A stretch of 64,000 nt of DNA from Candidatus Gastranaerophilales bacterium (GTDB taxonomy: Bacteria; Cyanobacteriota; Vampirovibrionia; Gastranaerophilales; Gastranaerophilaceae). Under the pieces are notes generated by a model. The model was not told the origin of the DNA and did no database searches. It saw only the letters and a list, made by a program, of their open reading frames with translations. Within the stretch, counting starts at the first letter, position 1. Every line of letters starts with the position of its first letter. This document shows positions 34,236 to 42,529 of the stretch, piece by piece. The position numbers and the translations under genes are program-made. The DNA is taken from positions 62,001-126,000 of the forward strand of contig CALVBS010000005.1 in the NCBI GenBank assembly GCA_944325865.1. The letters run 5' to 3'.

Positions 34236-35824
34236 TGCAGGAAAATCAGAATGAAGAAGTCATTTCTTACATAAAAAGAGCGTTTGAACTTAAATCTCAG
34301 GAATGCTATAAACAGGCAATAGAAATGCTTTATAAAGCTCTTGAAACCGAGCCGGATAATATTGAAATACTTTTTCAGGTAGGTGAATTGTATTTTCTTC
34401 TCCATAACTACGACAGAGCAATACAATATCTGGAAAAGGTTCTGGATTCTGATGAAAAGCACCTTCCTTCATTAAATTTATTATGCACAATTAAAGAAAG
34501 ACAAAATTATATAGCGGAAGCAGCAGATATTGCAAAAAAAATTTTTGAACTGGAAAAAAGCGAAAATACATATTTAAAACTCATAAAATACTACGGAAAA
34601 CTAGGGAAAATATCTAACATTGAAAATTTAATGCAAAATAATTCTTATAATACTCCGAAATGCATATGTGAATGTGCAAATGCACTATACCAAAACAGAT
34701 ATATAGATAAAGCAAAAGAACTTTTATCTTCTGTTGATATTAATAATCCTGAGAATGAATCATGCAAAGTTTTGCTGGGAAAAATATATTTTGATGAAAA
34801 CGAATTTGAAAAATCAAAAGAGATATTCGATTCATTTCAAAAAACAACACAAAATCCTGAAATTCTAAATTACAAAGGTTTATTTGAATTAGAAAATATG
34901 AATTTTGTAGAAGCAATAAAAGATTTTTCCAAAGCCGCTAGCATTGATAAAAATAATGCAATTTATCATTACAATTTGGGCAATGCATATTTCTATAACG
35001 GCTGGCAGGATGAAGCTGTCGAAGCTTATAAAAAAGCTATAGTTAATAATCCTGAAAATCTTGATTATAAATATTCATTAGCTTATCTGTATTTTGAAAA
35101 ACAGGAGTATGAAAAAACTCAAAAAGAAATTGACTATATTCTGGCTCAAAATCCTGAACACTCTCAGGCAAAAGTACTGCTTGCTCTTTTAAAACTCCAT
35201 AATAAAGATTATCTTGGAAGTCTTGAAATTCTTGAAAATAACCTCAAACAAGGAAGCAATGACTCTTTTACATTGATTTCGCTTGCAAAAGTTTATAAAG
35301 AGCTTGATATGTATAAAAAAGCTGAAGATACTATAAAAAAAGTAATTGAAAATTCCTCAGATAATCCTTCATACAAAATTGATCTGGCTGAAATATATAT
35401 AAAAGAAAAAGAGTATGATAAAGCTGTTGAACTTGCAGACAAAATAATTTCAGAGAATGAAAATTATATTTCTGCATATTTAACAGGAGCAAACGCGTCT
35501 TATCTTAAATGTGACTATGATAAGACAAAAGAATTTGCACAAAAGGCTCTTGCTCTTGATATAAACTGTTCTGAAGGATATTATTACCTTGCACTTGTAA
35601 GAAAAAATGAAGAGGATTTTGAAGAAGCCATTGAATGTATGAAACGTGCAATAACTTATGATGTTTCAAACGCAAAATATTATGCGGAAATGAGTAACAT
35701 TTACAGACAGATAAATGACTTAAAAACCGCATTTGAATATATAAAAGAAGCTGAAAGCATTGATTCTTCCACTGAATACAAAATAATATACCGGGAACTG
35801 GCTGCATTAAACAGAAAAAAATAA
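34235..35824 (+). CDS. TPR-repeat protein, 529 aa
   Basis: A long, almost entirely helical protein with about a dozen tetratricopeptide repeats from the start to residue ~520. Typical units are YKQAIEMLYKALETEPDNIEIL near 19-40 and YHYNLGNAYFYNGWQDEAVEAY near 245. It has no signal peptide, so it is probably cytosolic or attached to a membrane partner. Its start overlaps the FtsB-like stop by one base, suggesting coupled translation and a role in the same process. TPR proteins scaffold other proteins, and the partner is not evident. Overall base composition matches the neighbours. Confidence 0.88.
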   Translation: MQENQNEEVISYIKRAFELKSQECYKQAIEMLYKALETEPDNIEILFQVGELYFLLHNYDRAIQYLEKVLDSDEKHLPSLNLLCTIKERQNYIAEAADIAKKIFELEKSENTYLKLIKYYGKLGKISNIENLMQNNSYNTPKCICECANALYQNRYIDKAKELLSSVDINNPENESCKVLLGKIYFDENEFEKSKEIFDSFQKTTQNPEILNYKGLFELENMNFVEAIKDFSKAASIDKNNAIYHYNLGNAYFYNGWQDEAVEAYKKAIVNNPENLDYKYSLAYLYFEKQEYEKTQKEIDYILAQNPEHSQAKVLLALLKLHNKDYLGSLEILENNLKQGSNDSFTLISLAKVYKELDMYKKAEDTIKKVIENSSDNPSYKIDLAEIYIKEKEYDKAVELADKIISENENYISAYLTGANASYLKCDYDKTKEFAQKALALDINCSEGYYYLALVRKNEEDFEEAIECMKRAITYDVSNAKYYAEMSNIYRQINDLKTAFEYIKEAESIDSSTEYKIIYRELAALNRKK

Positions 35825-35907
35825 ATTTGCCCTGCAAAAATATTTAATTATAATAATAATTATGCACGGCAAAAGCCGGATTTGATTAAGAGGAGGTTAA
35901 GGATAAA

Positions 35908-36588
35908 ATGAAAAAGATTTTATGTTTACTGCTAACTGCTCAACTTCTTGCCGCAGCTCCGGCATTTGCCTGGGGAAAAAAGAAGAGTGATATAGTTGTA
36001 CCGCAAAATTTTCCGAAAAAATATACAGCGGAATATATTGAACAAATTACTCCGGAATATAAAGAAGTCGGAAAAGATTTTGTATTCTATGTGGCACTGG
36101 ATATGCTGAAAGGAACAAACGGAGACTTTTCAAGAAGAGCAATTCTCGGGAATAATCTCTCACAAAGGCCGGTCAAAATTTCATTTAAAGATTTGGGAAC
36201 CATAAATCAGGATTATGCCTCTTTTGATGCACTAGGCTGGAAAAAAGGAAAAAATCTTTATATATTTATTAATCCTCGTCATCAGGACGCTCCTCCGGGA
36301 GCATTGGCGGCATTACTTGCTCATGAAGCTCTTCATCAGGATGAATACAATTCTCTTGCGGAAGAAACTTATGCATGGACTATGGAAGCTTCGGTCTGGT
36401 GTGAAATTTTAAATGCATATCCTGAAAGCGGAAATGACAATATGCACCCTCTGGTAAGAAGGGAAAACACCCTGAAAAAACTTTTTGAAAAAGGGAATTA
36501 TACAAATAAATACATAAAAAAGACAGTCCAATCAAACAGGGGGTATAAAAATTTACCGGCAACATCTCCGGGTTTTGAAGACTTATAA
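35908..36588 (+). CDS. Secreted protein with HExxH metallopeptidase-like motif
   Basis: The 226-residue protein carries a signal peptide (MKKILCLLLTAQLLAAAPAFA). A zinc-protease motif occurs in LLAHEALHQDE near 136-146 (HEALH), with EETYAW 8-10 residues after, so a third ligand may be Glu. The neighbourhood contains an invariant-looking NPRHQDAPPGALAA stretch. It resembles small secreted zincin domains, though I cannot name a family. The gene has AGGAGG upstream, its own terminator and no operon partners. Activity is inferred. Confidence 0.7.
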   Translation: MKKILCLLLTAQLLAAAPAFAWGKKKSDIVVPQNFPKKYTAEYIEQITPEYKEVGKDFVFYVALDMLKGTNGDFSRRAILGNNLSQRPVKISFKDLGTINQDYASFDALGWKKGKNLYIFINPRHQDAPPGALAALLAHEALHQDEYNSLAEETYAWTMEASVWCEILNAYPESGNDNMHPLVRRENTLKKLFEKGNYTNKYIKKTVQSNRGYKNLPATSPGFEDL

Positions 36589-36590
36589 GA

Positions 36591-36631
36591 AAATATCCTC
36601 CCTAAACATATTTTAGCGGAGGATATTTTTT
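36591..36631 (+). terminator. Terminator after the HExxH protein gene
   Basis: An 11-bp stem AAATATCCTCC (36591-36601) with GGAGGATATTT (36618-36628), followed by T residues, begins two bases after the stop codon. Confidence 0.85.
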
Positions 36632-36669
36632 GTAAAGCAGACTTGAAATATATCAAAAACAGACAAATA

Positions 36670-37299
36670 CTAATGTCTGTGATGATGATGCGGCGGTGGC
36701 GGAGGAGGTGTCATATAAGGATGACAATGACGATACCTCGGCCTTGTCAACAAATCCATAAGCATTATGAAACTGGTAACATTCTGCTGATCCATATAAT
36801 CGTTCATAATATTTTTATATTCACTGTAGCTGATTGTGTTTGGATTTGAACCCTTTTCATTGTAAACTTCCGAGAGAAGTTTAAATTGTCTTGCGGTATT
36901 TCGCATATTTGCGGAATTATAAGGGTAGTAATTATATAAATGCCAGTTATCCTTTTCAGCTTTGACTACTTCATTAACAGATAATTCTCTGTTAGGGTCA
37001 ACTTTAGCATCAATTTCAGAGAATACTTGATTCATTGATTTATCATACTCAAAATTTTGCATATCGCCGTCAATAAAGCAATTTGGCACCCTCATTGTTG
37101 TTACCGGCCTTGGAACATAGTAATAATGAGTAGGCGGCACGTAAGGATAAAAAATTTGGGCATCAGCTTCTTGTGCCGGCATAGCTGTTGCAAGAGCAAT
37201 CATTGCCGCACCGGCCGCCGTCTTTGCAGTATTAGCTTTTTTCGATTTCTCTCCCGTAAATGTAGCAGTAGAATAACTCCTTATAGCTGAAACTTTCAT
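36670..37299 (-). CDS. Hypothetical protein with hydrophobic N-terminal segment and Pro/His tail, ~209 aa
   Basis: Starting at the ATG at 37299 (AGGGG seven bases upstream), the protein opens with MKVSAIRSYSTATFTGEKSKK. A hydrophobic stretch AAGAAMIALATAMPAQEADA follows that may serve as an internal signal, then a Tyr- and Pro-rich segment (FYPYVPPTHYYYVPRP). A folded middle (about 70-180) has no known family. The C-terminus is PPPPPPHHHHRH, a proline-histidine tract that could bind metal ions. The STATFTG segment resembles the TPNFQGK start of the protein at 41088. Function unknown. Confidence 0.7.
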   Translation of the reverse strand: MKVSAIRSYSTATFTGEKSKKANTAKTAAGAAMIALATAMPAQEADAQIFYPYVPPTHYYYVPRPVTTMRVPNCFIDGDMQNFEYDKSMNQVFSEIDAKVDPNRELSVNEVVKAEKDNWHLYNYYPYNSANMRNTARQFKLLSEVYNEKGSNPNTISYSEYKNIMNDYMDQQNVTSFIMLMDLLTRPRYRHCHPYMTPPPPPPHHHHRH

Positions 37300-37388
37300 A
37301 AACACACCCCTTTATTTTTGACCACATATTTATAATATAATAAAGTGCTGAATATATTTTTTGCTAATTCATTACGAAAAATTTACAT

Positions 37389-38204
37389 TTATCTGCTGTA
37401 AACTTCCTCCAGAAAATCCTTCCAGTAATCTTTCCCAGTCTTTGTCGGATGACTATTTGTCAGAGCATAATATGCACAGGATGTATTTTTAGAAATATCA
37501 GAGGCTGTGTTTGAGCAATACTCTGCCCCTACGTTATTAAAATTATTGCAAGAGCCACTGCTGCTGTTACAACCTGCAGGGTTATTTTTATGTTGTTGAC
37601 CAACCGGAATAACAATTCCGTCAACGGTAAAAATAAACATAAAATAATCAATTCCGTATCGATTAGGACCTTTTTTGCCATTGACATCAACACATATTAC
37701 AGGACCGTTCTGGCCTTGTAGCGGAGCATCATTAAGTATCATTAATGCCCCTGATTGATTATTTGTAAATGCCGAATTATCACATAAGAAAGAGGAGTTC
37801 TTTCCTCCGCTGTTTGCTCCACCGGAATAGTTGCTGCCGTTTAAGTTATTCATTTGATAATAAGCAACAAAATTACCTTCCCCGTCATCTGTTCCCATTC
37901 CTGATTTAGTCAGGTTTTTGGCTCCTTTATAATATGAAAAGAGAAGCTTTGCAGCATCTGATTTTAGACCGTTGCCGGTATTTGGATTTGATATTTGTCC
38001 GCTCATATATTCAGAAACTGAAACTCCATAATCAGCTTTAAACAATCCTGCAACCTGATTTAATTCTGAATAAGTCTTTAAAAAGGCTGTATGTAATTCT
38101 TTATTTCTTGTTTTATTCAATAGAGTTGGCATAGTCATAGCAGCTACTACGCCTATTATTCCCAGAGTTATTAAAACCTCTGCTAATGTAAATGCTGCTC
38201 TCAT
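37389..38204 (-). CDS. Pseudopilin-like protein with N-methylation motif (cassette 2)
   Basis: A 271-residue protein beginning MRAAFTLAEVLITLGIIG, nearly identical at the N-terminus to the pseudopilins at 9712 and 42530. The following region diverges (TMPTLLNKTRNKELHTAFLKTYSELNQ) and the globular part differs. It is Gly/Asn/Ser-rich, with several cysteines, and ends KDYWKDFLEEVYSR rather than the NGWKIP block. It thus belongs to a second subfamily of the same set. It has a consensus-like promoter with an operator and a divergent XRE gene. It could be a minor pilin or exported ligand-binding protein; the function is unknown. Confidence 0.87.
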   Translation of the reverse strand: MRAAFTLAEVLITLGIIGVVAAMTMPTLLNKTRNKELHTAFLKTYSELNQVAGLFKADYGVSVSEYMSGQISNPNTGNGLKSDAAKLLFSYYKGAKNLTKSGMGTDDGEGNFVAYYQMNNLNGSNYSGGANSGGKNSSFLCDNSAFTNNQSGALMILNDAPLQGQNGPVICVDVNGKKGPNRYGIDYFMFIFTVDGIVIPVGQQHKNNPAGCNSSSGSCNNFNNVGAEYCSNTASDISKNTSCAYYALTNSHPTKTGKDYWKDFLEEVYSR

Positions 38205-38244
38205 ATTAATCTTTCTCCTATTACACGTTTATTTTTACATGTTT

Positions 38245-38288
38245 ACTTGTAATAATACAAGTTTACATATTAGAAGCTTAATTGTCAA
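38245..38288 (-). promoter_or_regulatory. Promoter and inverted-repeat operator of pseudopilin cassette 2
   Basis: On the minus strand TTGACA (38288-38283) and TAAACT (38265-38260) are 17 bp apart. An inverted repeat ACTTGTA-ATAA-TACAAGT (38245-38262) overlaps the -10 with the same 7-4-7 geometry as cassette 1. The XRE regulator starts 19 bp beyond the -35. Confidence 0.65.
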
Positions 38289-38306
38289 GCAGGTAGAATT
38301 AATGTT

Positions 38307-38525
38307 ATGCAGGATGAACTTTTATTTAAATTAGGACAGAGTATCAGATATTTACGTCTTAAAAAAGGTATGTCCCAGGAGGAATTGGGGTTTAAATCAG
38401 ATTTAAGCACAAATTCAGTAAGTTCTATCGAACGCGGAGCTTACAATTTTAAAATAAAAACTTTGTATAATATTGCAGAAGCATTAAATGTTGATGTTAT
38501 GGAAATAATAAACTGTAAATTCTAA
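38307..38525 (+). CDS. XRE-family transcriptional regulator (cassette 2)
   Basis: The 72-residue protein is a single XRE helix-turn-helix domain: LGQSIRYLRLKKGMSQEELG near 9-28, recognition helix TNSVSSIERGAYNFKI near 35-50, and the closing helices LYNIAEALNVDVMEII. There is no ribosome binding site. TAGAAT (38294-38299) lies seven bases before the ATG, so the message should be leaderless. It is divergent from the pseudopilin gene, 102 bp between start codons, and is the likely binder of the intervening inverted repeat. It ends in a terminator at 38526. Confidence 0.9.
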   Translation: MQDELLFKLGQSIRYLRLKKGMSQEELGFKSDLSTNSVSSIERGAYNFKIKTLYNIAEALNVDVMEIINCKF

Positions 38526-38545
38526 AAACCCGCATATGCGGGTTT
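38526..38545. terminator. Terminator after the XRE gene (perfect palindrome)
   Basis: AAACCCGCATATGCGGGTTT is a 20-base perfect palindrome directly after the XRE stop and four bases before the end of the convergent 81-aa gene, so it may serve both strands. Confidence 0.75.
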
Positions 38546-38549
38546 CCAA

Positions 38550-38795
38550 TTATTTGCCTTTAAATTTATTTTGTATATCTTCTATCATATTTTGATATCT
38601 AAGATTATCTTTATAGGCCAATGTCCAGTTAATAAACATGTTTTTTAAATTATTAGACGATTTGCCGGATTTTTCGACAAGTTTATTATAAAAAGCCGGG
38701 GTATCATTTATTTTTCCTTTTTCATATCTTCTTATATAAATTCTATCTTTTGTTGCACCTATGGCGGCAGAAATTTTAGGGGTTATTTTTATCAT
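38550..38795 (-). CDS. Small hypothetical protein, 81 aa
   Basis: A basic, helical protein (MIKITPKISAAIGATKDRIY) with no recognised family. The basic segment IRRYEKGKIND and the repeated Asn/Lys in the second half would suit nucleic acid binding, but this is a guess. GGAGAAT precedes the ATG. It converges on the XRE gene of cassette 2 and is followed upstream by the acyl-CoA synthetase terminator, so it forms its own unit. Confidence 0.55.
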   Translation of the reverse strand: MIKITPKISAAIGATKDRIYIRRYEKGKINDTPAFYNKLVEKSGKSSNNLKNMFINWTLAYKDNLRYQNMIEDIQNKFKGK

Positions 38796-38827
38796 TATTC
38801 TCCTCTCAAATTACATAATCAGGGGCA

Positions 38828-38857
38828 AAAAAGACCGGTCAGGTGACCGGTCTTTTT
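38828..38857 (-). terminator. Terminator of the acyl-CoA synthetase gene
   Basis: AAAAAGACCGGTCA (38828-38841) pairs with TGACCGGTCTTTTT (38844-38857), ending in a T run on the minus strand, shortly after the synthetase stop codon. Confidence 0.8.
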
Positions 38858-38875
38858 ATTCAACTAATCAAAGTA

Positions 38876-41038
38876 TTAGTGGCAAAGTGAGCATTGACCG
38901 CTGCAAGAGCAGTTCAAAGCTTCTTTCGCTTCTTCCATTCTTACTTTAATACGTCCGTCAACGGCAATTCCTTCACCTGTTGTTTCAGAAATTAACAGCG
39001 GGTTGATATCAAGTTCATCAATAAATTTGAAATCACTTACCAGCTGAGAAAGTCTCAACAAGGTTTCTTTGATTTGATCCATTTGAGCCGGTTTAGTACC
39101 TCTTGCACCTTCCAGAAGTTTATATGCTTTAACAGATTTAATCATTTCTTCTGCATCAACATCAGTCAAAGGAGCAATTCTGAATGTTACATCTTTCATA
39201 ACTTCAACGAATACACCGCCAAGACCAAACATCATCATCGGACCATACTGAGGGTCAGTTGCGATACCGCAAACCATTTCACGGCTGCCTTTAACCATTT
39301 CCTGAATGATAACACCTTCAAGACCATCAAGCAAACCTTTTGCTTCAAGTCTTTCAAGAAGGCCTTTGTATTCTTTTCTTAACTGTTCTTCTGATTTGAT
39401 GTTAACAACAACACCACCTACATCGGTTTTGTGTGATGTTGTTTTAGAAGTCATTTTCATAACTACAGGGTACCCGATTGAGTTACCGAGTTCAACAACT
39501 TCATCCTCATTAGTTGCAAGACCATATTTGCAAGCACGAATTCCGTAAGCTTGAAGAACATCGATTGATTCCAATGTTGTAAGCTGAGCTCTGCCTTCTG
39601 AAAGTGATTTTTTAATAATCTGTTCAACTTTAGCTCTATCAACATCGTAGCAAGGGATTTTGCCTTCCGGTCTTTCCATCCAGAGTCTCTGCTGATTCAA
39701 TCTGTTCAAACCGTCAGCTGCCTGTTCTGCATACATAAAGAACGGCATATTTACATCCATATCAGACAATTTTGAGAAGAACTCATTAGTTGTCATGAAT
39801 ACACCTACAACCGGTTTTTGAGGATTTTTAGCTTTAATTTCCATCAATGCTTTAGCAACATCAATATCTTTCAAGCCTAAGAACGGAAGATAGATAGTAA
39901 TAATCATATCAACATTTTCATCCGCAATAACGGTTTCAAGAGTTTGTTTGTAATGTTCAATAGGAGCTGATGCAATCATATCGATTGGATTTTTAACTGA
40001 TGCTGCTGATGGCAAGAAACTTCTTAATTTTTCTTTTGTAGCATCAGAAATTTTAGCCATCTGCATACCGTATTCACAAACCGCATCTGTTGCCATAATA
40101 CCAGGACCGCCTGAGTTTGTGATAATTGCTACTCTGTCACCTTTTGGAATAGGACAATTTGCAAAAACTTTTGCAGTTTCAAAAAGGTTCTGTAAAGAAA
40201 ATTCTCTAATAACGCCTGATTGTTTCAACAAAGCAGCAGCAGCTTTATCAGCACCTGCAAGAGAACCTGTGTGAGAAGAAGCAGCCGAAGCACCTGCTGC
40301 CGAACGGCCTGCTTTTAAAGCCAAAATAGGTTTTTTCTTGCTTACTCTTGATGCTAATTTTCTAAAGTTTGCAGGGTTCTGAATTGATTCCATATAAAGT
40401 AGAATTTGTTGAACATCATCATCATTTTCCCAGTATTCAATAGCTGTTTCTGCATTAACATCAGCCTGATTACCGATTGAAATAAATTGTGCAAAACCAA
40501 GGTTAAGATCTTTTAAGATATTCAAAATTCCGCCGCCCAATGCACCTGATTGAGAAACGAACCCGATATTTCCTCTTTCCGGAAGAGATTCAGCAAAGCA
40601 TCCGTCCATTCTGATTTCAGGGTTAGTGTTAACAACACCTAAACAGTTTGGACCAACACATCTCATACCGTATTCTTTAATTTTTTCAACTAATTGTTTT
40701 TCTAATTCTGCACCTTCTTTGCCGGTTTCTTTAAAACCTGCAGTGATGATACATAAACCTTTTATACCTTTTTCGTGGCACTGATCAATAGTTGAAAGTA
40801 CAAATTTGGCATTAACTACAATTATAGCCAAATCAACTTCACCTGGAACTTCAAGAACTGAGGTATAAGCTTGAAGCCCTTCTATAATACCACCTTTAGG
40901 GTTTACAGGATAAATTTTTCCATTGAATTTGTATTCCTGTAATCTTTTCATAATATCGGAACCGATGGTGTGTTCTTTTGTTGACGCACCAATAACCGCG
41001 ATTGATTTCGGTTTCATGATTTTGTCCAATAGAGTCAT
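38876..41038 (-). CDS. Acyl-CoA synthetase (ADP-forming), fused alpha and beta domains
   Basis: A 720-residue ADP-forming acetate/acyl-CoA ligase, which makes ATP from acyl-CoA in fermentation. Residues 1-~130 are the CoA-binding Rossmann domain (AVIGASTKEHTIGSDI). A middle succinyl-CoA-ligase-like domain carries the phospho-histidine in SSHTGSLAG near 256. The last ~220 residues are the ATP-grasp domain (YPVVMKMTSKTTSHKTDVGGV near 505 and GVIIQEMVKGSREMVCGI). An unusual Cys-rich tail, CSCSGQCSLCH, ends the protein. An AAAGGAC site lies before the ATG and it has a private terminator. This fits an anaerobic fermentative life style. Confidence 0.93.
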   Translation of the reverse strand: MTLLDKIMKPKSIAVIGASTKEHTIGSDIMKRLQEYKFNGKIYPVNPKGGIIEGLQAYTSVLEVPGEVDLAIIVVNAKFVLSTIDQCHEKGIKGLCIITAGFKETGKEGAELEKQLVEKIKEYGMRCVGPNCLGVVNTNPEIRMDGCFAESLPERGNIGFVSQSGALGGGILNILKDLNLGFAQFISIGNQADVNAETAIEYWENDDDVQQILLYMESIQNPANFRKLASRVSKKKPILALKAGRSAAGASAASSHTGSLAGADKAAAALLKQSGVIREFSLQNLFETAKVFANCPIPKGDRVAIITNSGGPGIMATDAVCEYGMQMAKISDATKEKLRSFLPSAASVKNPIDMIASAPIEHYKQTLETVIADENVDMIITIYLPFLGLKDIDVAKALMEIKAKNPQKPVVGVFMTTNEFFSKLSDMDVNMPFFMYAEQAADGLNRLNQQRLWMERPEGKIPCYDVDRAKVEQIIKKSLSEGRAQLTTLESIDVLQAYGIRACKYGLATNEDEVVELGNSIGYPVVMKMTSKTTSHKTDVGGVVVNIKSEEQLRKEYKGLLERLEAKGLLDGLEGVIIQEMVKGSREMVCGIATDPQYGPMMMFGLGGVFVEVMKDVTFRIAPLTDVDAEEMIKSVKAYKLLEGARGTKPAQMDQIKETLLRLSQLVSDFKFIDELDINPLLISETTGEGIAVDGRIKVRMEEAKEALNCSCSGQCSLCH

Positions 41039-41087
41039 ATTTTTGTCCTTTCTTTTAGTTTACAATTATATGTTCCTCGTGTTTTTA

Positions 41088-41510
41088 TTAAGTATTGATA
41101 CCTTCGTTAGATTCCATTATCTGTAAAAACTTATCACAGGTCCTCTTAAAAAAATGATTTATTTTTGCTTGAAAAGTTTTTGGTTGGCTTTTTAGCTTAT
41201 TTTCGTACATTTCAATAACGGAATTTGTAACACTTTCATATATATCTGCATTATTAGATACATCAACCTCAGCCTTAATGCCTTTGTTTCTGATAAAATC
41301 TTTTTCTTTTTGAGCCCTTACCGACACTGTTCCGTTTTTCTGTTTTAAAAATAAGTCAAACGGCTTATCTTTAATTTTTGCTTCCATTGCAGAATAGGCT
41401 TTTCTTACATATTTAGCCGGTTCATAACTTAAATCACCCGGAATAATGTTTATTTTTCCCTGAAAATTCGGGGTAGAAACTTGTGATGTAGAGATGTTTT
41501 GAACTTGCAT
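41088..41510 (-). CDS. Hypothetical protein with NFQGK start motif, 140 aa
   Basis: The protein begins MQVQNISTSQVSTPNFQGKI. The rest is a soluble, charged, mixed alpha/beta region (VRKAYSAMEAKIKDKPFDLFLK, VRAQKEKDFIRNKGIKAEVDV) with no signal peptide. The NFQGK segment recalls TATFTGEKS in the protein at 37299. I do not recognise a family. AAAGGAT precedes the ATG. It lies between the acyl-CoA synthetase and a radical SAM gene, all leftward, so co-transcription is possible. Confidence 0.65.
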   Translation of the reverse strand: MQVQNISTSQVSTPNFQGKINIIPGDLSYEPAKYVRKAYSAMEAKIKDKPFDLFLKQKNGTVSVRAQKEKDFIRNKGIKAEVDVSNNADIYESVTNSVIEMYENKLKSQPKTFQAKINHFFKRTCDKFLQIMESNEGINT

Positions 41511-41527
41511 AACTTATCCTTTCAAAT

Positions 41528-42151
41528 TTAATAACCGTTTACAATCCATTCTCTCACTCTAAACTTTGCACCAAGACTATGAGCAATTTCTTCACAGGCT
41601 TTAAGATCAAGATGTCGGCCTTTGTATCCTTCCACAACACTGGCAACGACAGAGATTTCCGCATCGGAACAGGCCTTTATAAACTTTTTCATTTCATCAT
41701 AAGCCTGTCCAAATTTTGGCTGTGAAAGCTCATCATATTCTTCTTTTGTTGCACCATTTAAACTTACTGAAAACTCATCAATAAGTCCTTTTAATTCAGG
41801 AATCACATTCCGCTTATAAACGAAATTGGCATGTCCGTTTGTATTAACACGTATTTTTACGTCAGGGTATTTATTTTTAATATACTCGGCAACTTCTTTT
41901 AAAATGTCAAGTTTCATCATAGGTTCGCCGTAACCGCAAAAAATAACCTCTTTAGACGGAGATTCTTTATATATTTTATCAAACTGCTCAATAACATCTT
42001 GAGCAGAGGAATTTTCATTATCCAGCCAGAGTTCCTGACCTTTAACATCGCTTTTATCTTTTCGAAGACAAAAAATGCAATCATTTGTGCATCTGTTTGT
42101 CAAATTAATATAAATTTTTCCGTCTAATGTATAAACTAAAACGTTCGACAT
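41528..42151 (-). CDS. TatD-associated radical SAM protein (TIGR04038-like)
   Basis: A 207-residue short radical SAM protein, with NLTNRCTNDCIFCLRKDK near 16-33 holding the CxxxCxxC cluster motif, GYGEPMMKLDIL near 72-83 (the GGE-like SAM motif) and VNTNGHAN near 102-109. Short proteins of this type, often next to or fused to TatD nucleases, are classed as TatD-linked radical SAM proteins with unknown substrate. The ending EWIVNGY is the family's. Here no TatD gene is seen beside it; the closest neighbours are a hypothetical gene and an XRE gene. Confidence 0.82.
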   Translation of the reverse strand: MSNVLVYTLDGKIYINLTNRCTNDCIFCLRKDKSDVKGQELWLDNENSSAQDVIEQFDKIYKESPSKEVIFCGYGEPMMKLDILKEVAEYIKNKYPDVKIRVNTNGHANFVYKRNVIPELKGLIDEFSVSLNGATKEEYDELSQPKFGQAYDEMKKFIKACSDAEISVVASVVEGYKGRHLDLKACEEIAHSLGAKFRVREWIVNGY

Positions 42152-42209
42152 GTCTTGCCTTTCCTCTAAAATTATCTCACAGGCAATATTTTTTTACAAG
42201 CGATTATTG

Positions 42210-42446
42210 CTATTCAATATATAATAGTTTATTTATATCCACATTAAGTATCTTGGCAAGCTCAAGAATTTTACCCAAAGACATGTTTATTTTACCGGTT
42301 TCTATGCGTGCCAAGTATGTAATATGAATATTCATCATTTCAGAAAGCTGTTCCTGAGTAAGTCCTTTTTTCATTCTTGCAAACTTCACGTTTAACCCGA
42401 ACTTTCTCAGTAATTCATCCTTTGTCATATCTAATTTCATATACAT
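42210..42446 (-). CDS. XRE-family transcriptional regulator (cassette 3)
   Basis: The 78-residue protein is a classic XRE domain: FGLNVKFARMKKGLTQEQLSE near 16-36, recognition helix HITYLARIETGKINMS near 41-56, and LELAKILNVDINKLLYIE. A start at the ATG at 42446 or 42440 is possible. A -10-like TATTAT lies six bases before 42446 and no ribosome binding site exists, consistent with leaderless translation. A 16-bp palindrome, TATACATATATGTATA, covers this start. The gene is divergent from the pseudopilin at 42530, with 83 bp between them. Confidence 0.9.
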   Translation of the reverse strand: MYMKLDMTKDELLRKFGLNVKFARMKKGLTQEQLSEMMNIHITYLARIETGKINMSLGKILELAKILNVDINKLLYIE

Positions 42447-42518
42447 ATATGTATAATAATTGACAGATTTAATGTATAGATGTATTATGATAATAAAATA
42501 GCTATATATATCTATACA
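42440..42518 (+). promoter_or_regulatory. Promoter and operator sites of pseudopilin cassette 3
   Basis: TTGACA (42460-42465) and TATTAT (42483-42488) are 17 bp apart and drive the pseudopilin. TGTATAGAT (42473-42481) in the spacer and ATCTATACA (42510-42518) downstream form an inverted repeat around the -10. The palindrome at 42440-42455 repeats the same TGTATA/TATACA half-sites at the start of the XRE gene, so one regulator may control both. Confidence 0.65.
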
Positions 42519-42529
42519 GGAGCGAAAAC

